NCBI GenBank assembly: GCA_900555075.1
Contig: USJO01000004.1
Span: forward strand, 1-50,499
Length of the DNA: 50,499 nucleotides
Direction: 5' to 3'
Source of the DNA: an uncultured Clostridium sp.
GTDB lineage: Bacteria > Bacillota > Clostridia > TANB77 > CAG-508
The notes under the pieces are model-generated. The model searched no databases. It was not told the DNA's origin and saw only the letters and a program-made list of their open reading frames with translations. Of the stretch, positions 43,351-50,499 are shown in pieces. A program made the position numbers and the translations under genes. Position 1 is the first letter of the stretch. Every line of letters begins with the position of its first letter.

Positions 43351-44343
43351 TTATTGTGCTTGTAATGCTGTAATAGCTACAACTCCCACAATATCCTCGG
43401 CTTTGCAGCCTCTAGATAAATCGTTTACTGGCTTTGCCATTCCTTGACATACTGGTCCATATGCTTCTGCTTTTGCTAATCTTTCTACTAGTTTATATCC
43501 TATGTTTCCTGCATTTAAATCTGGAAATATTAATATATTTGCTTTTCCTGCAACATTACTTCCTGGTGCTTTACTTTTTCCTACACTTGGAACTATTGCA
43601 CTATCTAGTTGCATTTCCCCATCTATTAATAAATCTGGTGCTTTTTCTTTTGCTAATTTTGTTGCCTCTCTAATCTTGTCTACATCTTCTGATGAAGCAC
43701 TTCTATATGTTGAATATGAAAGCATTGCTACTTTAGGAATATCGCATACTAATTGTTTATAACTTTCAGCTGAAGATATTGCTATTTCAGATAATTCATC
43801 GCTATTTGGTTTTGGATTTAAACCACAATCTGAAAATATAAATACTCCATTGTTTCCATATTCACAATTTGGAACTATCATTAAATTAAAAGTTGATACA
43901 AGCTTTGTTCCTGGTTTTGTTTTTAATATCTGAAGTGCAGGTCTTAAGGTATCTGCTGTTGAGTGTGCTGCTCCTGATACTAAACCATCAGCATCTCCAT
44001 TTTTTACCATCATCATTCCAAAATATATTGGTTCTAATAATAGTTCTTTTGCTTGCTCAATTGTCATACCTTTAGCTTTTCTCAATTCATAAAATGTATT
44101 TACATATTCTTCATACTTTTCAGAATTAGAAGGTTCTAGAATTTTTACTTTTGATATGTCTAAATTGTTTTCTTTTGCAAGTTTTACAATTTCCTCTTCA
44201 TTTCCAATTAATACTACCTTTGCAAAATCTTCTTTGCAAATTATATCTGTGGCTGTTAGTACTCTTAAATCCATTGCTTCTGGCAATACAATTGTTTTAA
44301 TTTGTTTGCGTGCTCTTTCCTTAATTTCTTCTATGAAGCTCAT
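43351..44343 (-). CDS. pta: Phosphate acetyltransferase
   Basis: Pta converts acetyl-CoA and phosphate to acetyl phosphate. The 330-residue single-domain form has VLPEAMDLRVLTATDII, KNGDADGLVSGAAHSTADTL, STFNLMIVPNC, FSDCGLNPKPNSDELSEIA and LIDGEMQLDSAIVPSVG. The start has AGGAGG. Together with ackA it gives acetate production, so fermentative anaerobic metabolism is likely. No CGG shift occurs in this gene. Confidence 0.98.
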   Translation of the reverse strand: MSFIEEIKERARKQIKTIVLPEAMDLRVLTATDIICKEDFAKVVLIGNEEEIVKLAKENNLDISKVKILEPSNSEKYEEYVNTFYELRKAKGMTIEQAKELLLEPIYFGMMMVKNGDADGLVSGAAHSTADTLRPALQILKTKPGTKLVSTFNLMIVPNCEYGNNGVFIFSDCGLNPKPNSDELSEIAISSAESYKQLVCDIPKVAMLSYSTYRSASSEDVDKIREATKLAKEKAPDLLIDGEMQLDSAIVPSVGKSKAPGSNVAGKANILIFPDLNAGNIGYKLVERLAKAEAYGPVCQGMAKPVNDLSRGCKAEDIVGVVAITALQAQ

Positions 44344-44380
44344 CTTTACCTCCTATTTCGAACTATATTATTATATAACA

Positions 44381-44413
44381 AAGAAGTCTAAAATACAATA
44401 TCTTAGACTTCTT
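44381..44413 (-). terminator. Terminator after surface protein gene
   Basis: AAGAAGTCTAA (44381-44391) pairs with TTAGACTTCTT (44403-44413); on the minus strand TGTTATAT follows. The plus strand has a stronger T run but no gene to end. Confidence 0.55.
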
Positions 44414-44456
44414 TTTTTAATATAAATAACATTTTATTGTCAACATTACTATTTTA

Positions 44457-47400
44457 TTATAAAACATATTTCTTTATTAGTAATATTCCTCCTGCTAGTA
44501 TTATTAATACTGTTAATCCTAGCCACATATATGATGCACTTCCACCTGTTTTTAATTCTAAGATTACTAATGCTTTGTCGTCATCGTCTTCTTGTTGTTT
44601 ATCATAATCTTCTGTTTTTACATTGTCTGGTGTTGAGTCTATATCCTTTGAACCTTTGTCGTTGTAGTCCTCACTTATTTCTGCTATATTTGTCTTTAGT
44701 CCTAAGTTATTGGCTCCTTTTTTCCATGTGAATACTACTTCTAAAGTTGCACTTTCTCCTGGATTTAGCAAGGTTTGTTCAAGTGCTCTTGTTGTAATTT
44801 TGTTATCTCCTACTTTTGTCCAAATAGGGTTATCTTCTTGTACAAATTCTAATCCTTCTGGTATGTAATCAGTTATCTCTGTTGCATATCCTGGGATTTC
44901 GCCTTCATTTGTTATTATTATGTTATACACAAATTTTACCGTTGTTTTGTTTAATTTCTTCTTGTCTATTACAACTTTTGCTACTGGTTCTGGATTATCA
45001 TATGGTGTAAAGCCTGTGTCTGTTACTGTGGTTTTTCCATCTACTGTAACTATTGTCTGTGTTACCCATTTTAACAACGCTAAGTCAAATTTTTTTACGT
45101 AAATCTTCTCAATATCTTGGTCGTCTTCACCTTCATTCCACTCATCTGGTACTGAATCTTCATCATCTACGTCTATTTCATTTCCATCTTCATCTACTGC
45201 TTTATCATCAGTTATTTGTGCTTTATTTATTACAATTCTATCTGGTTGTGTTATCTTTTCTTCTACTACTTTAAATACTACTTTTACTTCTGCATGATCT
45301 GGGTTTGTTTCACTTATTTCTTTTGTTGGATCATATGGATTTAATAATGTATTTTCTAAGTATTTTGTTCTTATTTCAACAGCTTTTGACGCATCTGAAG
45401 TTTCTTTTCCATCTTGGTCTATCATTATCCATTTATACTCTTGATTTGTCGGATGTTCTGGCATAAATTCTAATCCATCTGGAATATCATCTGATAATTC
45501 CATTACATATCCTAAAACTGTTCCTTCATTGTATACCCTTATTGTGTATGTTACTATATCGCTATTTGCTACATATACAGGTGTTTTATCGTGTTCATAT
45601 TTAATTTTTCCATCTGTATCAACCTTTGGAACTGGTATTCTTGTGTTTACATCTTCATCGTTTACTGCCGTTATGAATTTTCTTAATGCTAAGTCAAAGC
45701 ATCTTAATTTCAATGGTTCATAATCGTCATCATCTTCTTGGTATGTACTATTATCTGCTGGTGGATTATAATTATCCCTATCTACATCATCTGGCGTTGA
45801 ATCCCTATCTGTTATATATATTTCTTCATCATTTTCGTCTACTGCCTTAAATTGTTCAATTTCTGCTATGTTTATTAATGTTCCTTTAAATGTATCTTCT
45901 TTAAGAACTATACACGTTATTTCTATGTCCCTATAATATAATCCATCTGTTCCATTAGTTGATTGTTGCCATTGGTCAGTTTCACCAATATCAGTAGACT
46001 TTAGTTCTGGATTATATGATTTTATAATCTCATCTTCTAAAGCTGTTGAAGATATTTTTGCTTCACCAACTAAGATTTTTACATCTTTTAAACTATCTTT
46101 TGAATAGAAATCTGTTGTTGATAAATTTTTTACAGTATTCTCTGATTTATATAATCCTTGTTCTCCAACTAAATCAATCGTTTCTGTCGTATTATCTGTT
46201 ACTGGAACCCAGAAATTATCAGTATTTGCTTTATAGTCTATTAAATATCCTAATCCTTCTGGTATATAATCTTCTACTTTTGCTACATATCCATTTATTT
46301 CGCCTTCATTATATACTCTTATTTTGTATGTTACGATATCTCCTTGTTTTACTACAACTGGTTCCTTTGAATGTGTATATTTTGCTGTTGTTATTGTTTT
46401 ACCTGTTGCTTCATCTACTGTATTTAATTTGCTTGTGTCTACTTTCGGTTCTCTTGATTCAACTTCTTTTCCATTTACTTTTGTAATAAACTTACGAAGA
46501 GCTAAATCAAATACTTTTAGTTTTTCATTTTGAACTTTTAGAGTTATTGTATTGTCTACTATTTCATAAGTTACACCTGCTACACTATTTATTTCTTTTC
46601 CTGATGCATCTAAAAATTTCATTTCATTTATTACATATTTTGTACCATCTTCACTTTTCTTTGTTGTTATTTTTATTCTAATTGGTTCTGTTAATCCAAG
46701 GTATCCATTTGGAACTGTTATTTCTTCTATTTCGAATGTAAATTCTTGTCCCTCTTCTGTTATTTCTATATCTCCTGTGCTAAATGTTCCATCTCCATTA
46801 TTTGTTAAAGTTATTACTTGTCTGTCTCCTGTAATAATTGTAAAGGCTGCTCCTGATAATAAATTTTCATTTTGGTCTACTTTATTTATGTTTATATTTA
46901 TCTTTCCTTCAAGTACTTCTTCTTTTTCAACTTTAATTACTGGTTGTTCTTGTTCATTTGCTAACCATAATGTTGCTGTTGTTTTGTATATCTTATCATA
47001 TACACATTTTGTTTCTATTGTTGCATCTGTTAAATCATATTCTGTATTATATTGATTTGAAATTTTTAAATAGAAATCTCCTTGACCCATTGTTTCTTTT
47101 AATGTACTTATATCTGTTGTCATATCTGTTGGATTTTTTACAATATATATTATTGGTAAATCTCCTTGTTTTTCTGGTATTATTTTTCCATTTTTATCTT
47201 TTACTGTTATTGTTAGTTCATAATCTACATTTCCTACTGTTTCATTTATACTAAATGGTCCAATTACTGTGTATCCGTTATCTATAGTTACTGCTTTTGA
47301 AGAACTATTAACATTTACTTGTGGTTTTATAGGTGCTATATCTCTTATTCCACCTACACCATAGTTTGATGCGTTTGTCTTTGCATTATTTACAAAATAG

Positions 47401-48089
47401 TTATATAAAGCATCTATTTGTCTTTGTTGTTCTTCAGTAAGCGATTCATCATTAATTTTTGTTGCATTGCTTAGTACATATGTATCAGCTAATGAAAGTG
47501 AATTTTGCTCTCCATTTTCATCATAGTTTGCAAAATACCATAATGCCATTTGTTGTACAAATTCTATATCATCATCATTTAATATAGGATTTACTATATC
47601 TGCTTTCTTCATTAATTTTTCTTTCATTTGAGTACTATCTTTGTGTTCTGGTAAATACATATTATCTATTATCCAAAGCATAGCATTGTACTCATTATTT
47701 GATATATTGTATTGTATTGTATTTCTATAGTAATTCATTACTGATGTTGCATCTGTTTTTAGATTATAGCTTTCTGTATATGTTACATCATTATCTAAAT
47801 GTCCATTTGAATTTAGATTGTTAACATTTGCAGAATTTCCAAAACCCAACCCGCTTCTTAAGCAATATAGAGCATCTTCATAAACATAGGTTGTTCCATT
47901 ATTTTTAATTATTTTAAATATCGTATGCACATTTCCGTTTGGTGTTGTTACTGTATACTCCTTTGAAGTGTATGGTCTTATGTTAGTTATGTTTAAATTC
48001 ATAGTGTTTGTTGCATAAGCTCGACCACTTAATATGGCTAATACCATCAATACAAATACAAAAATTAATAATACCTTTGATTTCTTCAT
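44457..48089 (-). CDS. Large surface protein: thioester, SpaA-like and DUF11-like repeats
   Basis: The 1210-residue protein has a signal peptide (KSKVLLIFVFVLMVLAIL, ending near Ala26). Residues ~30-240 resemble a thioester (TQXA) domain: the Cys in ALYCLRSGLGFG and the Gln in FVQQMALWYFANY could form a Cys-Gln bond for covalent host or surface attachment. A SpaA/Cna-B-like domain follows (~410-520, INININKVDQNENLLSGAAF). Three large repeats begin FDLALRKFITKVNG, FDLALRKFITAVND and FDLALLKWVTQTIV, each with GYV...EVEDYIPEGL-type and NIAEI segments (DUF11-like). The C-terminus is LELKTGGS, a hydrophobic helix, and KKYVL: a sortase-like signal without the Pro of LPxTG. Promoter at 48113-48140. 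Confidence 0.87.
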   Translation of the reverse strand: MKKSKVLLIFVFVLMVLAILSGRAYATNTMNLNITNIRPYTSKEYTVTTPNGNVHTIFKIIKNNGTTYVYEDALYCLRSGLGFGNSANVNNLNSNGHLDNDVTYTESYNLKTDATSVMNYYRNTIQYNISNNEYNAMLWIIDNMYLPEHKDSTQMKEKLMKKADIVNPILNDDDIEFVQQMALWYFANYDENGEQNSLSLADTYVLSNATKINDESLTEEQQRQIDALYNYFVNNAKTNASNYGVGGIRDIAPIKPQVNVNSSSKAVTIDNGYTVIGPFSINETVGNVDYELTITVKDKNGKIIPEKQGDLPIIYIVKNPTDMTTDISTLKETMGQGDFYLKISNQYNTEYDLTDATIETKCVYDKIYKTTATLWLANEQEQPVIKVEKEEVLEGKINININKVDQNENLLSGAAFTIITGDRQVITLTNNGDGTFSTGDIEITEEGQEFTFEIEEITVPNGYLGLTEPIRIKITTKKSEDGTKYVINEMKFLDASGKEINSVAGVTYEIVDNTITLKVQNEKLKVFDLALRKFITKVNGKEVESREPKVDTSKLNTVDEATGKTITTAKYTHSKEPVVVKQGDIVTYKIRVYNEGEINGYVAKVEDYIPEGLGYLIDYKANTDNFWVPVTDNTTETIDLVGEQGLYKSENTVKNLSTTDFYSKDSLKDVKILVGEAKISSTALEDEIIKSYNPELKSTDIGETDQWQQSTNGTDGLYYRDIEITCIVLKEDTFKGTLINIAEIEQFKAVDENDEEIYITDRDSTPDDVDRDNYNPPADNSTYQEDDDDYEPLKLRCFDLALRKFITAVNDEDVNTRIPVPKVDTDGKIKYEHDKTPVYVANSDIVTYTIRVYNEGTVLGYVMELSDDIPDGLEFMPEHPTNQEYKWIMIDQDGKETSDASKAVEIRTKYLENTLLNPYDPTKEISETNPDHAEVKVVFKVVEEKITQPDRIVINKAQITDDKAVDEDGNEIDVDDEDSVPDEWNEGEDDQDIEKIYVKKFDLALLKWVTQTIVTVDGKTTVTDTGFTPYDNPEPVAKVVIDKKKLNKTTVKFVYNIIITNEGEIPGYATEITDYIPEGLEFVQEDNPIWTKVGDNKITTRALEQTLLNPGESATLEVVFTWKKGANNLGLKTNIAEISEDYNDKGSKDIDSTPDNVKTEDYDKQQEDDDDKALVILELKTGGSASYMWLGLTVLIILAGGILLIKKYVL

Positions 48090-48112
48090 ATTACTCTCCT
48101 TATTTTGTAATT

Positions 48113-48140
48113 ATTATATATTTTTTTATATAAATGTCAA
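48113..48140 (-). promoter_or_regulatory. Promoter of the surface protein gene
   Basis: On the minus strand TTGACA (48135-48140) and TATAAT (48113-48118) are 16 bases apart, about 25 bases before the ATG at 48089. Confidence 0.75.
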
Positions 48141-48419
48141 TATGTCTTTTTTAAAATTGTTAAGTTCTATTAGTTACTTGCTTACGGGCAGTTTGGATAC
48201 ATTTTACTCGCAAAAATGTGACATTTTTTTTACATTTTAATTATATATATATATATAAGTCAAAATATAGGTCAAATCCCATATTTCCGTAAGATTATAT
48301 TGCTTTTTATTAAAAATGTTTTTAGATTTCTTTAACTATTTTATTATACTATAAATAACTTAATTTTTCAACTGATTATGTAAAAAAGCTGGCATTTTTA
48401 GAATTTTTCTAGCTAAGTC

Positions 48420-48448
48420 TTGACTTTTTTACTTAATTTTGTTATTAT
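48420..48448 (+). promoter_or_regulatory. tRNA operon promoter
   Basis: TTGACT (48420-48425) and TATTAT (48443-48448) are 17 bases apart, 26 bases before the first tRNA. Confidence 0.7.
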
Positions 48449-48474
48449 ATTATTGCTTTGCTTCTAAAGTATAT

Positions 48475-48550
48475 GCGGAAGTAGCTCAGTTGATAGAGCG
48501 ATGCCTTGCCAAGGCATAGGTCGCGGGTTTGAGCCCCGTCTTCCGCTCCA
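48475..48550 (+). tRNA. tRNA-Gly (GCC)
   Basis: A 76-base cloverleaf with acceptor GCGGAAG/CTTCCGC, D arm GCTC...GAGC, anticodon stem ATGCC/GGCAT and loop TTGCCAA with anticodon GCC (reads GGC and GGT). The CCA end is encoded. The anticodon loop has the normal seven bases, so this tRNA itself is not a four-base reader. Confidence 0.95.
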
Positions 48551-48601
48551 TAAATGTAATATTATTCATTATTCATTATTCATTAGCATATAATAAAGTA
48601 T

Positions 48602-48676
48602 GGCGACATAGCCAAGTGGTAAGGCACGAGTCTGCAAAACTCTGATTCCCCGGTTCAAATCCGGGTGTCGCCTCCA
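48602..48676 (+). tRNA. tRNA-Cys (GCA)
   Basis: A 75-base cloverleaf with acceptor GGCGACA/TGTCGCC, anticodon loop CTGCAAA (anticodon GCA) and T arm CCCGG/CCGGG. The CCA end is encoded. Confidence 0.95.
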
Positions 48677-48703
48677 ATTAATTTTTTGTTTTGTAAAGGA
48701 CAT

Positions 48704-48779
48704 GCACCATTAGCTTAGTTGGTAGAGCAGGGCACTCTTAATGCCAAGGTCCACGGTTCAAATCCGTGATGGTGCACCA
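48704..48779 (+). tRNA. tRNA-Lys (CTT)
   Basis: A 76-base cloverleaf with acceptor GCACCAT/ATGGTGC, anticodon loop CTCTTAA (anticodon CTT) and encoded CCA. The top pair of the anticodon stem (G27-A43) is a mismatch. Confidence 0.9.
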
Positions 48780-48780
48780 A

Positions 48781-48812
48781 AAAATGAGCCAAACGGCTCA
48801 TTTTTTTTATTC
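48781..48812. terminator. Terminator of tRNA operon, probably bidirectional
   Basis: AAAATGAGCC (48781-48790) pairs with GGCTCATTTT (48795-48804), followed by TTTTATTC on the plus strand; on the minus strand a T run also follows. It separates the tRNAs from the convergent ATP-grasp gene. Confidence 0.85.
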
Positions 48813-49817
48813 AATAAATCCTAAAACTTTTAAAATTTCTAAGCCTACTTTTTCACCATGCCCTTCATAAGGCCACTCATTTATGCAAATTCCAGGATTG
48901 TCATTTATTTCCACTATTGAATATTCAGGCTTATTCAAGTCATCAATTAAAATATCAACACCACAGATTTTTGCTCCAAAAATTTCAGAAGCTTTTTCAG
49001 CAATTAATTTAAAAGAATCAGGCATAATATCAGTCATATCAACACTTTCACCACCAGTTGAACAGTTAGAATTTCTTCTTAAGAATATACGTTCTCCACT
49101 ATTTGGAATGGAATCTAATGTTAGATTTTGATTGTTTAAAAAGATTTTTAAAGGTTCATCTATAACCATTGGATTTTTCAATATGTAATGCCAAGGTTCT
49201 CTATCTTTATCAGCCATTAATTCTCTTATTGTTTTTTTGCCATCACCAACAACGCTAGCACTTCTCCTATAAACAACACTAATACATTTGCCATTTACTA
49301 CAACAAACCTATATTCTCTACCTTTAGCATAATTTTCAACTAAAACTTGACTATCAAATTGGAAAGCATAGTTTGTTGCATCTAAAATTTCTTTTTCTGT
49401 TGCAGGTTGATCAAATACTGTAATTCCAACTCCACAATCTGTGGTTCTTGGCTTAATAACTACATTTTTATTAATAAATTGAGATACTAAAGAAACTTTT
49501 TCTTCTTGAGTCATTTTTGAAGTAAGAACAATTCCATCTGGGACAGTTATATCATTAGCCCTAAGCATTCTCTTTGAAAATTCTTTATCAGTAACCATTG
49601 ATGGGAAAATATAAGAATCTTTACTTGTTTTTGTAGCTTGTGCTATATATTCTTCATGATTTTCTTTGTAAAGCTTAATAAAACTATGATTTTCATCAAT
49701 AACCTCAAATTTTATCCCGTGTTTTATTGCCTCCTTAATCAGTACAACTGTGGAACTTTCCAAATCTGGATATCCTTCTAATAAATACTTGTCTTTGCAC
49801 GATTCATCGCTATTCAT
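48807..49817 (-). CDS. ATP-grasp protein like the GshF synthetase domain
   Basis: The protein matches the ATP-grasp half of the bifunctional glutathione synthetase GshF and the related cyanophycin synthetase: EAIKHGIKFEVIDENHSFIK, AQATKTSKDSYIFP, NVVIKPRTTDCGVGITVFDQ, LVENYAKGREYRFVVVNGKC, SVVGDGKKTIRELM, GERIFLRRNSNCSTGGESVD and AKICGVDILIDD. The final block EINDNPGICINEWPYEGHG fits metal and product binding. The GshA-like half is absent, so it may ligate amino acids to an unknown substrate. A TTG at 49826 lies two bases from AAGGAG; the ATG at 49817 is preferred. It is the last host-like gene before the GC-rich segment. Confidence 0.82.
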   Translation of the reverse strand: MNSDESCKDKYLLEGYPDLESSTVVLIKEAIKHGIKFEVIDENHSFIKLYKENHEEYIAQATKTSKDSYIFPSMVTDKEFSKRMLRANDITVPDGIVLTSKMTQEEKVSLVSQFINKNVVIKPRTTDCGVGITVFDQPATEKEILDATNYAFQFDSQVLVENYAKGREYRFVVVNGKCISVVYRRSASVVGDGKKTIRELMADKDREPWHYILKNPMVIDEPLKIFLNNQNLTLDSIPNSGERIFLRRNSNCSTGGESVDMTDIMPDSFKLIAEKASEIFGAKICGVDILIDDLNKPEYSIVEINDNPGICINEWPYEGHGEKVGLEILKVLGFIE

Positions 49818-49928
49818 CTTTCTCAAACTCCTTTTTAAAATATATCTTATATCTTACTTAAATTAAGATTTTACTATTATACCACAACAAATAAAAAAAA
49901 TAAACTAATAAAAAGAAATAAATGAAAG

Positions 49929-50195
49929 ATGGTTGAATTTTATGTAAACACCAACCAGATGGTGGAGTTTATAAGAGAACAGCGAAAAATTCAGCGGATT
50001 TCTCCCGAGACGGATACTGCGTTGCTGAATTTGGAACAGATGATTATTCGTTCCCGATACAACCCATGTGCGTTTGACTATATCTTTGTTGGCGGCTGCG
50101 AAACCTGCCGATGGAAGAATAGAACGCAAAAATGTTCTTGCTGCCGCCGGAACAGGCTCATAAAGGACTGCTATGAGAAGGAGGATAAAGCATGA
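49929..50195 (+). CDS. Small Cys-rich protein of mobile-element type
   Basis: The 88-residue protein has a helical N-terminal half (NQMVEFIREQRKIQRISPE) and a C-terminal Cys cluster (VGGCETCRWKNRTQKCSCC), suggesting a zinc-binding protein. I do not recognise the family. GC content and codon use are unlike everything before 49920. Two in-frame CGG codons (49995-49997 and 50148-50150) read as Arg in a frame that stays consistent. No clear ribosome binding site precedes the ATG, so the 5' end may be truncated at the junction. It overlaps the next gene by four bases (ATGA). Confidence 0.6.
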   Translation: MVEFYVNTNQMVEFIREQRKIQRISPETDTALLNLEQMIIRSRYNPCAFDYIFVGGCETCRWKNRTQKCSCCRRNRLIKDCYEKEDKA

Positions 50196-50437
50196 ATGAA
50201 TTGAAGCCCTGCCCGTTTTGCGGGGGTAAGGCAGCGTATATCATCAACAGTAATTACGAACGTTGCACAACGCATGGATGGAAATTTGGTATCAAGTGTA
50301 CCAACTGCATGATTGAACTGCCTGTGAAAGATTTCCTTGTAACGGTGGACTTGGAATCGAATGGGGAAATTGTGTTTGCCAAAGACGATCGTAAAAAGGC
50401 CGCCGATATGTGGAACCGGAGGGCTGACAATGGCTAA
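50192..50437 (+). CDS. Lar-like zinc-ribbon protein (restriction alleviation type)
   Basis: The 81-residue protein starts MNELKPCPFCGGKAAYI, has a second Cys pair in FGIKCTNCMIEL and ends AADMWNRRAD. This is the pattern of small Lar-family zinc ribbons common in phages and conjugative elements. One in-frame CGG (50417-50419) codes for Arg in WNRR, a typical place for Arg in this family. Overlapping starts on both sides show a compact mobile-element operon. Confidence 0.8.
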   Translation: MNELKPCPFCGGKAAYIINSNYERCTTHGWKFGIKCTNCMIELPVKDFLVTVDLESNGEIVFAKDDRKKAADMWNRRADNG

Positions 50438-50499
50438 AGCGGTACTTATCAGCATTCGCCCGGAGTGGGTGGAGAAGATTGCCAACGGGTGGAAGACAA
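50430..50499 (+). CDS. ASCH-domain-like protein, 5' fragment
   Basis: The frame begins with an ATG overlapping the previous stop and runs off the window: MAKAVLISIRPEWVEKIANG. This is the typical start of small ASCH-domain proteins of phages and conjugative elements, whose domain may bind RNA. Only 23 codons are visible. Confidence 0.65.
   Translation, partial: MAKAVLISIRPEWVEKIANGWKT

Larger units (their letters stand above)
48090..48474. other. Intergenic region between surface protein gene and tRNA cluster
   Basis: The region holds the divergent promoters at 48113-48140 (minus) and 48420-48448 (plus) and a TATA-type dinucleotide run near 48240-48258. No coding frame or recognised RNA was found in the middle part (48150-48410). 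Confidence 0.5.

Overview
The window looks like a chromosome piece of an uncultured, very AT-rich, spore-forming Firmicute of the class Clostridia. Evidence is the sporulation and germination genes (spoIIE, spoIVFA/FB-like pair, ytxC-like, gpr), the pta-ackA pair, and the DUF421/DUF4363 and DUF4912/GH57 pairs. A closer placement (for example one of the uncultured gut lineages) is only a guess. Most genes lie on the minus strand in long co-oriented runs.

Main observation. Nine times, in six ordinary minus-strand genes (cdsA, comM four times, gpr, recG, sua5, and a thiamine pyrophosphokinase gene), the reading frame is broken at an in-frame CGG codon. In every case skipping the C, so that the ribosome reads the next codon as GGA or GGT (Gly), restores the family sequence at an expected glycine. 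All six genes then have lengths that are exact multiples of three and usual for the family. I scanned the AT-rich part by eye on both strands and found no in-frame CGG that is read as arginine. CGG therefore behaves as a +1 frameshift signal, or CGGN as a quadruplet glycine codon. The window does not show the mechanism: an unassigned CGG with a vacant A site, or a four-base-reading tRNA-Gly, are the obvious candidates. Random sequencing error does not explain the motif and phase specificity, but resequencing is the first control.

Layout. 1-1100: truncated IS481-like transposase next to a 5'-truncated tyrosine recombinase. 1190-2260: rpsF-ssb-rpsR. 2400-4800: lipid and envelope genes (site-2 protease, cdsA, uppS). 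4870-6480: DUF4363/DUF421 and a holin-like membrane protein. 6520-10830: WG-repeat protein, tgt, VanW-type wall protein. 10950-12510: two XRE-type regulators and a CBM-like protein. 12515-17190: SDR (possible EF-P 5-aminopentanone reductase), yraN, dprA, comM, a G5/3D wall protein. 17530-28510: lemA, femAB-like, tatD, a pilin-like protein, the SpoIVF pair, spoIIE, gdpP. 28745-32950: DUF4912, GH57, ytxC-like, traX-like genes on the plus strand. 32930-44340: gpr, recG, recD2, sua5, a radical SAM gene, rnc, thiamine pyrophosphokinase, ackA, pta. 44457-48089: a 1210-residue thioester/repeat surface protein. 48475-48779: tRNA-Gly, tRNA-Cys, tRNA-Lys. 48807-49817: GshF-like ATP-grasp protein.

The last ~570 bases (49929 onward) differ: higher GC, plus-strand overlapping small genes of phage or conjugative-element type, and three in-frame CGG codons used where arginine is expected. 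This is either recently acquired DNA or a chimeric join, and it contrasts directly with the CGG behaviour of the rest of the window.
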